Shown here piece after piece: positions 57,471-64,000 of a stretch of DNA of 64,000 nt; position 1 is the first letter of the stretch, and each line of letters begins with the position of its first letter. The notes beneath the pieces are model-generated. The model was given only the letters and a program-made list of their open reading frames with translations, was not told the DNA's origin and did no database searches. Where the stretch lies: contig NZ_AP024600.1 in NCBI RefSeq assembly GCF_036322585.1, positions 372,001 through 436,000 on the forward strand, read 5' to 3'. Origin of the DNA: Luteolibacter sp. LG18. Lineage in GTDB: Bacteria > Verrucomicrobiota > Verrucomicrobiia > Verrucomicrobiales > Akkermansiaceae. Position numbers and translations under genes: made by a program.

Positions 57471-58721
57471 TCAGGCGAAGCGGTCCGGCGAAAGCAGCGC
57501 CAGGTCATGCTCCGGCCGCTCCCGGTCCACCAGCACGGCGGCCAAGCGGCCGGACTCCGGACCGAGGCTCAGGCCCATCATCGAGTGGCCGGTGGCGACG
57601 GTCAGGTTGGACGCCGCCTGGGTCCGGCCGAGATAGGGCATGCCGTCCGGCGAGCACGGGCGGAACCCCTGCCACGGCTGGATGCCGTCGAAATCGGACG
57701 GCTTGAACTTCGGGAAGTAGGCCGGCAGGGCCTTGAGAATCCCAGCCACACGGCGCGGCTCGATCTTCTCCTGCTTGCCGCTGATCTCCATGGTGCCGCC
57801 GACACGCAGCGAATCCCCCATCGGGGTGACGGCCACGCGGGCCTCGGTGAGCACCGAGCAGACCGTGGGAAGCTCGACCGGAGCCGGGTGGGTCAGGCTG
57901 TAACCCTTGCCCGCCTGCATCGGAATCTTCAGCCCGAGATCGCGGACGAGGTCGTCCGACCACGCACCGCCGCAGAGCACGAATTCATCGGCCTCCAGGT
58001 CACCGGCGGGCGTCTGGATGGCGACGAGTTTGCCACCCTCCTTCTTCCAGCCGGTCACCTCGGTGCTCCAGCGGAAGGTGCCGCCTGCCGCGAGAATGCG
58101 GCGCTCGAGGACGGCGATGAATTTCTCCGGGGACATGTGGCAATCCTTCGGAAACCACACCGAGCCGGCCACATCCATGGTGATCGTCGGATCGACCTTG
58201 GCGGTGCCCGCGGCATCGAGCACCTCGGCAGGCACGCCGAGCGCATTCGCCTTGGCGGCGACGGCGGCTTCCTCGTCGAGGCCGTGCTGGGTCTTGCACA
58301 GCATCAGTAGGCCCTTGGTCACGAGCCCGAAGTCCTCGCCCTCGGCGGCGTATTGGAGATACAACTCGCGGCTCGCGAGATTGAGATCGCGCAGCACCGG
58401 CGAGGCCGCCTCCACATGGGCGCGGGTCGCGGCCTGCATGAACTTGATGCCCCACGACACCAGATCGAGGTCGAGGCGCGGCTTGATGTAGAACGGCGAC
58501 TCGGGATTCCACATCCACTTGAACCCAAGCGCGACCATGCCCGGCGCGGCGAGCGGAATGAAATGGCTCGGCACGACCATGCCCGCGTTGCCGAACGAGC
58601 AGCCGCTGCGCTGCTGTGGCTGGCGGTCGACCACGGTGACGCGGTGGCCGCGCTTGAGACAGGCTTCCGCCGCGGAGAGGCCGATGACGCCTCCGCCGAT
58701 GATGATGACGTGCTTGGACAT
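57471..58721 (-). CDS. FAD-dependent D-amino-acid / D-hydroxyproline oxidase or dehydrogenase
   Basis: A 416-residue DadA-like flavoprotein. The dinucleotide-binding motif is IIGGGVIGLSAAEACLKRGHRVTVVD, and SGCSFGNAGMVVPSHFIPLAAPGM and QPWQGFRPCSPDGMPYLG are family blocks. In the hydroxyproline pathway such an enzyme oxidises cis-4-hydroxy-D-proline to 1-pyrroline-4-hydroxy-2-carboxylate. It lies 16 bp downstream of the epimerase gene on the same strand, so this role is well supported by context. The ATG at 58721 was chosen because it starts the FAD motif. Confidence 0.92.
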   Translation of the reverse strand: MSKHVIIIGGGVIGLSAAEACLKRGHRVTVVDRQPQQRSGCSFGNAGMVVPSHFIPLAAPGMVALGFKWMWNPESPFYIKPRLDLDLVSWGIKFMQAATRAHVEAASPVLRDLNLASRELYLQYAAEGEDFGLVTKGLLMLCKTQHGLDEEAAVAAKANALGVPAEVLDAAGTAKVDPTITMDVAGSVWFPKDCHMSPEKFIAVLERRILAAGGTFRWSTEVTGWKKEGGKLVAIQTPAGDLEADEFVLCGGAWSDDLVRDLGLKIPMQAGKGYSLTHPAPVELPTVCSVLTEARVAVTPMGDSLRVGGTMEISGKQEKIEPRRVAGILKALPAYFPKFKPSDFDGIQPWQGFRPCSPDGMPYLGRTQAASNLTVATGHSMMGLSLGPESGRLAAVLVDRERPEHDLALLSPDRFA

Positions 58722-58737
58722 GTAACGATGAAAGGGG

Positions 58738-59664
58738 TCAGACGATGCCCGAGCGGAACGGGTCCGCGGGATCGAAACAAAGGCGCGCATCCGCGGTGAT
58801 GTAAGCGGTGCCGCGGATGGTCGGGATGATCTCGCCGCTGGCGCGGTCCAGCCATTGGTATGATCCGGTGAACGAACTTCCGACCACGCTCTCCTGGATC
58901 CACTCCTCGCCCTCGGCGAGTTTTCCATCCGCCGCAAGGCAGGCGAGCTTCGCACTGGTGCCGGTGCCACACGGCGAGCGGTCGTAAGCCTTGCCCGGGC
59001 AGAGGACGAAATTGCGGGAGTGCCCGCCGTTTTGCCCGGGGCCGAACAATTCGATGTGATCGATCTCCGGGTGGCCTTGCGCGTTCGAGGCCACCCGGAT
59101 TTGCCATGTCAGCGCCGTGAGTTCTTCGGCGCGGGAAACCGTGAGTTCCTCCTGGAGCGAGGTGACGAGATAGAACCAATTGCCGCTCCACGCGAGATCA
59201 CCGCGGACCTCGCCGATGCCCGGCACTTGGAAGGCGAGATCCTTGATGGTGCGGCGACTGGGCACATTGGTGATCGCGACCGTGCCATCCTCGGCCAGCG
59301 TGGCGGTGACCACGCCCACCGGCGTGTCGATGCGGTGCGAACCCGGGCCGATCTTTCCGAGATAAGCCAGCGTCGCGACAAGGCCGATGGTGCCGTGGCC
59401 GCACATGCCGAGGTAACCGACATTGTTGAAAAAGATCACTCCCGCGGCGCAATCCGGCTCGTGGGGTTCGACAAGCATCGCCCCCACCAGCACGTCCGAT
59501 CCGCGCGGTTCCAAGGCGGTGGCGCGGCGGAATTCATCGTACTGCTCGCGGAAGCGCACGACGCGGTCGGCCAGCGGGCCGGTGCCCAGATCGGGACCGC
59601 CTTCGATGACGGTGCGGGTCGGCTCACCGCCGGTGTGGGAGTCGATGACTCGGACGAATTTCAT
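58738..59664 (-). CDS. 4-hydroxyproline 2-epimerase (proline racemase family)
   Basis: A 308-residue enzyme that epimerises trans-4-hydroxy-L-proline to cis-4-hydroxy-D-proline. The two catalytic cysteines are C88 in GMCGHGTIG and C232 in SPCGTGTSAK, matching active members (in dehydratase relatives the first is Thr). RVIDSHTGGEPTRTVI is the conserved N-terminus. Its neighbours (oxidase, deaminase, semialdehyde dehydrogenase) favour epimerase over proline racemase. Confidence 0.94.
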   Translation of the reverse strand: MKFVRVIDSHTGGEPTRTVIEGGPDLGTGPLADRVVRFREQYDEFRRATALEPRGSDVLVGAMLVEPHEPDCAAGVIFFNNVGYLGMCGHGTIGLVATLAYLGKIGPGSHRIDTPVGVVTATLAEDGTVAITNVPSRRTIKDLAFQVPGIGEVRGDLAWSGNWFYLVTSLQEELTVSRAEELTALTWQIRVASNAQGHPEIDHIELFGPGQNGGHSRNFVLCPGKAYDRSPCGTGTSAKLACLAADGKLAEGEEWIQESVVGSSFTGSYQWLDRASGEIIPTIRGTAYITADARLCFDPADPFRSGIV

Positions 59665-59677
59665 GAACAGGGAAATC

Positions 59678-60544
59678 TCATTTCTTGGGCTGCTCCTTCG
59701 GCTCCGCTGCTTTCGCGGGCCAATGGAACTCCCGGACGTGTCCTTCCGGCACGCCTTTCAAATGGGCGCGGTCCTCGGGAGCGCGCTTGGACGGTCGCAG
59801 GTAACGCCATGGCTTGTCGCCATAGACCTCGGCGCAGAGCGCGGCCACCTTCGGATCGAATTCCTTCAGCTCGACGCGCGTGTTGACGTGGTTGTGCTCG
59901 TTGTCGTTCTCGCGGTTGTCGTCGAACCAGCTCTGGGTCGCCTCGGCCCAATACTCGTGGTAATTGCTACCGGCGTATTTGCCCTTCCACAGCCCGGCGG
60001 CGACGGCGGAGTCGTAGGCCGCCTTGAGCCGTTTGTCGAAGGTCGGATCCACCGACTTCAGGCCGGTGTCGTGGATCGCATGGGCGAACTCATGGATCAT
60101 GATGTTCTCGGTCGAATACGGATCGCCCTTGAACTCGAGCAGATTCTCCTCCGCGCAGCTCACGCAGGGATTTTCAATGGAAGCCCCCAGACCGCGGGCG
60201 CGGCGATCCCAGTATTCCTTCGGCTTGAGGTCCGCGTGCTCCGGCACATCGGTGGTGAACTCGGTGGCGGCCATCACCGTGAGATGGACCTTTGCCTTCG
60301 TCATCGCCTGGAGGATGTCCTTCCTGCCATCGAGCACGTGGCGGATGATCCAGGCGGCCTCGCGCAGCGCGTCGTCCGCCACCTTCGGCGAACTCACGAT
60401 GGGGAAGCCATCCACCAGGATCTGGCGCTGGTAAAACGGCGCGAGTCCCAGACGCTCCCGCATGGCCGGATCGACCGCGGTCACATCCTCCGGAACGGCG
60501 AAAGCAAACGTGGCGGTGGCCAGCAGGAACGTCGGGATTCTCAT
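59678..60544 (-). CDS. Secreted HExxH putative metallopeptidase within the hydroxyproline operon
   Basis: A 288-residue protein with a signal peptide (about residues 1-16). The zinc motif HEFAH (151-155) is followed by an EYWAEATQSWFDDNREN block whose E201 is a likely third ligand, the layout of a gluzincin-type enzyme. C127 and C130 form a C-V-S-C pair. I recall similar uncharacterised proteins from Planctomycetota and Verrucomicrobiota, but no named family. It sits between the deaminase and epimerase genes with gaps of 14 and 13 bp, so it is cotranscribed. Cleaving a hydroxyproline-rich substrate outside the cell is a reasonable guess. Confidence 0.8.
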   Translation of the reverse strand: MRIPTFLLATATFAFAVPEDVTAVDPAMRERLGLAPFYQRQILVDGFPIVSSPKVADDALREAAWIIRHVLDGRKDILQAMTKAKVHLTVMAATEFTTDVPEHADLKPKEYWDRRARGLGASIENPCVSCAEENLLEFKGDPYSTENIMIHEFAHAIHDTGLKSVDPTFDKRLKAAYDSAVAAGLWKGKYAGSNYHEYWAEATQSWFDDNRENDNEHNHVNTRVELKEFDPKVAALCAEVYGDKPWRYLRPSKRAPEDRAHLKGVPEGHVREFHWPAKAAEPKEQPKK

Positions 60545-60558
60545 CGCAATAAAAAGGG

Positions 60559-61506
60559 TTACTTTCGCTTCGGGACCTTCGGCGCGTTGGCGATGCCGTC
60601 GTGGATCACCTTCAGCACGGCCTTGCGCTCGGCCCCCTTGAGGATGGTGCGTGGGGCGCGGACCCACTCGGTGCCGAGACCGCACTCCTGGACGCACAGC
60701 TTGATGTACTGCACGAACTTCACGTGCACATCGAGGTGCAGCAGCGGGGTGAACCAGCGGTAGATCTCGACCGCCTTCTGCCACTCGCCCGCCTGCATGA
60801 GTTCCCAGAGATACTGGTTCTGTTCCGGGAAGGCGATGCCGGTGCCGGCCACCCAGCCATCGATGCCGAGCACGGCGCTTTCCAGCGCGAGGTCGTCGAC
60901 GCCGGTGAAGATCGCGTAGCGGCCACCGATGGTGTTGTGGAGGTCGGTGATGCGGCGGGTGTTGCCCGAGCTCTCCTTGAGGGCGACGAAGTTCTTCACG
61001 TCCGCCAGCTTCGCGAACATCTCCGGCGTGATGTCGTTCCCGTAGCTGATCGGGTTGTTGTAGATCATGATCGGCAGACCGGTGGACTTCGCGACGGTAC
61101 GGAAGTGCAGCAGGGTCTCGTCCGGATCCGGCGTCTTGTAGTTCATCGCCGGCATCAGCATGAAGCCATCGGTGCCAGCCTTCTCGCAATCCTTGGCGAA
61201 ACGGACGGCTTCGGCGGTGGAGGTTTCGGCGACACCGGCGACCACCGGGATGCGGCCGTTCACCGCCTTCACCATCTCCGCCATCACGAGGCGCTTTTCA
61301 TCCGCGGTCATGGCCTGGTTCTCACCGAGGGACCCGAGGAACACGAGGCCGCTGATGCCGGACTTGATCAGGACTTCAGCGTGGCGGGCGGTTCCCTCGA
61401 TATCGAGCGAACCATCCTTGTGCATCTGGGTGGTGATGGCCGGGAAGACCCCTGTCCAGGGGCCGGGAGCTTTACGGGAACGGGCGGATGTTGCCATGCC
61501 AGCCAC
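60559..61506 (-). CDS. DapA-family deaminase (probable 1-pyrroline-4-hydroxy-2-carboxylate deaminase)
   Basis: A 315-residue TIM-barrel Schiff-base enzyme with FLGSLGENQAMTADE, Tyr in IMIYNNP and the Schiff-base Lys K177 in FVALKESSGN. In this cluster it most likely deaminates 1-pyrroline-4-hydroxy-2-carboxylate to 2,5-dioxopentanoate. The start may be 61506 or 61497. A dihydrodipicolinate synthase role is less likely, as lysine genes are absent. It is the first gene of the minus-strand operon. Confidence 0.88.
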   Translation of the reverse strand: MAGMATSARSRKAPGPWTGVFPAITTQMHKDGSLDIEGTARHAEVLIKSGISGLVFLGSLGENQAMTADEKRLVMAEMVKAVNGRIPVVAGVAETSTAEAVRFAKDCEKAGTDGFMLMPAMNYKTPDPDETLLHFRTVAKSTGLPIMIYNNPISYGNDITPEMFAKLADVKNFVALKESSGNTRRITDLHNTIGGRYAIFTGVDDLALESAVLGIDGWVAGTGIAFPEQNQYLWELMQAGEWQKAVEIYRWFTPLLHLDVHVKFVQYIKLCVQECGLGTEWVRAPRTILKGAERKAVLKVIHDGIANAPKVPKRK

Positions 61507-61603
61507 CCTAGCGCAGGACCTTCAACCGGTATTGTCTGAAATCCCATGCGCGGGCTGGAAAATGAGACAAGCCATCCCGCCGTGCAGCGTTTAGGAATAT
61601 CGC
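61507..61603. promoter_or_regulatory. Divergent promoter region of the hydroxyproline genes
   Basis: The 97 bp between the minus-strand operon and the plus-strand dehydrogenase must hold both promoters. A compact shared control region is suggested. No regulator gene (GntR, LysR or AraC type) is visible in the window. Confidence 0.55.
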
Positions 61604-63199
61604 ATGTCATTTCACGGACACTCGCTCATCGCCGGCCGCCGCAGCGCGCAGGGCACGCCCCTTTTCCAAGCGGTCTCGCCGCTCGACAGCACCACGCTGG
61701 AAGGAAACTTCGCCACCGCCACCGAGGCCGAAGTCGACGAAGCGCTCGCCGCCGCGAAGGCCGCCTTCCCGGCCTTCCGCGATACCGATGGCGAAACCCG
61801 CGCCCTGTTTCTCGAAGCAATCGCCGATGGGATCATGGAACTCGGTGCCACGCTGATCGACCGCGCCGGTCTCGAAAGCGGCCTGCCGGTCCCGCGCCTC
61901 GAAGGCGAGCGCGGCCGCACCGTGAACCAGCTCCGGATGTTCGCGAAGATCGCCCGCGAGAACTCGTGGTATGACGCCCGCATCGAAACCGCCCTGCCGG
62001 ACCGCCAGCCGATTCCGAAGCCGGACCTGCGCCGCGCGATGCAGCCGATCGGCCCGGTGGTGGTCTTCGGCGCGAGCAATTTCCCCCTCGCCTTCTCCGT
62101 GGCCGGTGGCGACACCGCCTCCGCGCTCGTCACCGGCAATCCAGTCGTCGTGAAAGCGCATGAAGCCCATCCCGGCACGTCCGAATTGGTCGGCGGCGTG
62201 ATTGCCGCGGCCGCGGAAAAGACCGGCCTGCCCGCGGGCGTGTTCTCACTGGTCCATGGCAATGGCCGCACCGTCGGCCCATGGCTGGCGAAACACCCGG
62301 CCACCAAGGCGATCGGCTTCACCGGTTCGCTCGCCGCGGGCCGCGCGCTCTTCGATGCCGCGGCCTCCCGCCCGGATCCGATCCCGGTGTTCGCGGAAAT
62401 GGGCAGCCTCAATCCGATCGTGCTGCTGCCAAGCACCGTGAAGAACCGCCCCGCGGAAACCGCCGCGCTGCTGGCCACCTCCGCCACCGCGGGTGCCGGA
62501 CAGTTCTGCACCAAGCCGGGCATCATCGTCGCCACCGAGGGCGACGGGCTCGACGCCTTCCGCACCGCGCTCTCCTCCGCCTTCGCCGCCGTGCCGCCGA
62601 CCACCATGCTCCACGCGGGCATCGCGGACACCTACGGCAAATCCAGTAGCAAACTCGCGGATCACCCGGCGCTGGCGATCATCGGCCAGGGCTCCGCCGA
62701 AGCCGATGCCACCGCGACCCAGGGACGCGCGCTGATGGTCGAGACCACGGCGGAGAAATTCCTCGCCCACCCGGAACTCGCGCACGAGGTCTTCGGTCCG
62801 TTCTCGACGCTGGTGGTGGCGAAGTCCGCGGACGAAGTGGGCAGCGTCCTCGACACCCTCGGCGGCCAGCTCACTGCCTCCGTGTTCGGTGATGACGCCG
62901 AACTCTCCGCCTCGGCGGCACTCGTTTCGAAGCTCTCGGAACTCGCCGGCCGCGTGATCATCAACGGTGTGCCGACCGGCGTGGAGGTGAACACCTCGAT
63001 GCAGCATGGCGGCCCGTGGCCGGCCTCGAGCGACGCGCGTTTCACCTCGGTGGGCACTGCGGCGCTCGAACGGTTCGTGCGCCCCGTTTCCTACCAAGGA
63101 GCGCCGCAGAGCCTGCTGCCTGCCGCGCTGCGCGACAGCAACCCGCTGCAGATCGACCGCCTCGTCAACGGCATCCACACCCGCGATTCCATCCAATGA
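61604..63199 (+). CDS. 2-oxoglutarate semialdehyde (2,5-dioxovalerate) dehydrogenase
   Basis: A 531-residue NADP-type aldehyde dehydrogenase. Catalytic Glu E265 is in AEMGSLNPIVLLP and Cys C302 in GAGQFCTKPG, in the longer class III form typical of 2-oxoglutarate-semialdehyde dehydrogenases of hydroxyproline and sugar-acid pathways. It finishes the route to 2-oxoglutarate. Its stop overlaps the peptidase start (ATGA), which ties that peptidase to the pathway. Confidence 0.94.
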   Translation: MSFHGHSLIAGRRSAQGTPLFQAVSPLDSTTLEGNFATATEAEVDEALAAAKAAFPAFRDTDGETRALFLEAIADGIMELGATLIDRAGLESGLPVPRLEGERGRTVNQLRMFAKIARENSWYDARIETALPDRQPIPKPDLRRAMQPIGPVVVFGASNFPLAFSVAGGDTASALVTGNPVVVKAHEAHPGTSELVGGVIAAAAEKTGLPAGVFSLVHGNGRTVGPWLAKHPATKAIGFTGSLAAGRALFDAAASRPDPIPVFAEMGSLNPIVLLPSTVKNRPAETAALLATSATAGAGQFCTKPGIIVATEGDGLDAFRTALSSAFAAVPPTTMLHAGIADTYGKSSSKLADHPALAIIGQGSAEADATATQGRALMVETTAEKFLAHPELAHEVFGPFSTLVVAKSADEVGSVLDTLGGQLTASVFGDDAELSASAALVSKLSELAGRVIINGVPTGVEVNTSMQHGGPWPASSDARFTSVGTAALERFVRPVSYQGAPQSLLPAALRDSNPLQIDRLVNGIHTRDSIQ

Positions 63200-64000
63200 A
63201 AGCCCCCGCCGCCCTCTTCCTGTTCTCCGCGTTGATCACCGGCCTGCACGCGCAGGGCACCAAGGCCGACTACGACCGCGCCAGGGAATTGGGCGGCAAG
63301 GCCCGATCGCTGGTCAACAACGGCACCCCGCAGGTCACCTGGACCGAAACCGGCACCGCGTTCGCCCGCACCCGTGACAAGGTGCTGGCGGTCGACCTCG
63401 CGACCGGCAAGACCCGCGAGGCCACCAAGCAGGAGATCGACCAGGCGAAGTCCGTTTCCAAGGACGCGCAGGTGATACCCTTCGGTCGTGCGCGCTCGCG
63501 TGACGGCGGCGAACCGCAGTCGCTTGAGATCCGCAACGAAACCCAGGACACGATCGGCATCAACTGGATCGACTCCCGCGGCGACAGCAAGCCCTACGGC
63601 ACCATCGATCCCGGCAAGAGCGCGACCCAATCGACCTACGCCGGACACGTCTGGAGCATCACCGACCGCGATGGCAAACCCTTCGCCATGGTCCGCACGC
63701 CGGAATACACCAGCGTGGCGCACATCACCGGCAAGCCGACCGAAGCCGCGCCATCGCGCAGACCGGAACGCCGCTCGACCAGCGGCCGGGTGTCCCCGGA
63801 CGGCAAGACCGAGACCTACGTCCAGCGCGGCACCGCGCTGGTGATCCGCCCGCTGCCGGATGGCACCGCCAGCACGGTCACCGAGTTGCCCGGAGGCGAG
63901 CGTTTCGACAACGACCCTCAGTGGTCGCCGGATTCCAGCCACTTCGTCATCTCCAGCGCGAAGGAGGTCACGGTGCGTCAGGTCACCCTGGTGCAATCCT
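63196..64000 (+). CDS. Secreted S9-type peptidase N-terminus with VHL beta-like domain (cut by window edge)
   Basis: The first 268 residues are visible; the catalytic domain lies beyond base 64000. A signal peptide (MKAPAALFLFSALITGLHAQ) precedes DYDRARELGGKARSLVNN and WTETGTAFARTRD, an opening I recall from S9 prolyl-oligopeptidase/DPP-IV-type N-termini. Residues about 110-170 resemble the von Hippel-Lindau beta domain. Spacing matches human pVHL exactly: W124 (W88), Y134 (Y98), T147 (S111), Y148 (Y112), H151 (H115) and W153 (W117). Propeller blades then resume (VSPDGKTE, DPQWSPDSSHFV). VHL-like inserts are, as far as I recall, known in some bacterial S9 peptidases. Here the gene is coupled to hydroxyproline degradation. 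Confidence 0.85.
   Translation, partial: MKAPAALFLFSALITGLHAQGTKADYDRARELGGKARSLVNNGTPQVTWTETGTAFARTRDKVLAVDLATGKTREATKQEIDQAKSVSKDAQVIPFGRARSRDGGEPQSLEIRNETQDTIGINWIDSRGDSKPYGTIDPGKSATQSTYAGHVWSITDRDGKPFAMVRTPEYTSVAHITGKPTEAAPSRRPERRSTSGRVSPDGKTETYVQRGTALVIRPLPDGTASTVTELPGGERFDNDPQWSPDSSHFVISSAKEVTVRQVTLVQS

Overview
The window is GC-rich (roughly 65%) bacterial chromosome with dense coding, many ATGA or GTGA stop/start overlaps, and a gene mix that points to the Verrucomicrobiota, most likely a Luteolibacter-like member of the Verrucomicrobiales. The pointers are a GldA/GldF/GldG-type ABC cluster with a DUF4340 protein, a secreted sialidase, a sulfatase with C-terminal EF-hands, an FGE-fold protein, GH130 beside a family 4 glycosyltransferase, and a DUF5009 membrane protein. 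The taxonomic call is inference; no rRNA lies in the window. One tRNA (Phe, GAA) is present. No CRISPR array, prophage or complete insertion sequence was seen.

Layout. 1-5.7 kb: 5' part of phoH, then an ABC-2 export cluster. 5.7-17.9 kb: secreted and surface functions (sialidase, MATE pump, DUF5009 protein, FGE-like protein, large transglutaminase-like protein, sulfatase), a two-component system and a small secreted protein. 17.9-28.3 kb: tRNA-Phe, leuB, a lipoprotein, cysE divergent from an Rrf2 regulator with overlapping start codons, three small membrane proteins, an MGMT/SET-domain pair, parB, a VOC protein, a small cysteine-motif protein, a short Tn5-end-like MITE, and a phytanoyl-CoA dioxygenase-like gene. 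28.4-43 kb: M28 peptidase, isochorismate synthase-like and acyltransferase genes, a trypsin-like protease with a P-domain, rhamnulokinase, GlpX, a GT4/GH130 pair and fusA. 43-54 kb: two divergent peptide-import systems, a Yej-like operon with two ATPase genes and an OppABC set with none. 54-57 kb: DCC protein, radC, lipA, a decayed DUF433/DUF5615 toxin-antitoxin pair and a helix-hairpin-helix protein.

57.5-64 kb is the most striking region. It encodes a near-complete trans-4-hydroxyproline degradation route: 4-hydroxyproline 2-epimerase, FAD-dependent D-amino-acid/D-hydroxyproline oxidase, DapA-family deaminase and 2-oxoglutarate-semialdehyde dehydrogenase. A secreted HExxH protein sits inside the operon. 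Overlapping the dehydrogenase stop codon is a secreted S9-type peptidase, cut by the window edge, that carries a von Hippel-Lindau beta-like domain. The residues that in human pVHL read hydroxyproline line up in it (W124, Y134, T147, H151, W153). This suggests a system for taking hydroxyproline-containing protein such as collagen or plant extensin and feeding the imino acid to 2-oxoglutarate.

The peptide importers, secreted proteases, sialidase, sulfatase and GH130 fit a heterotroph living on glycoprotein, mucin or extracellular matrix. That ecological reading is inference.
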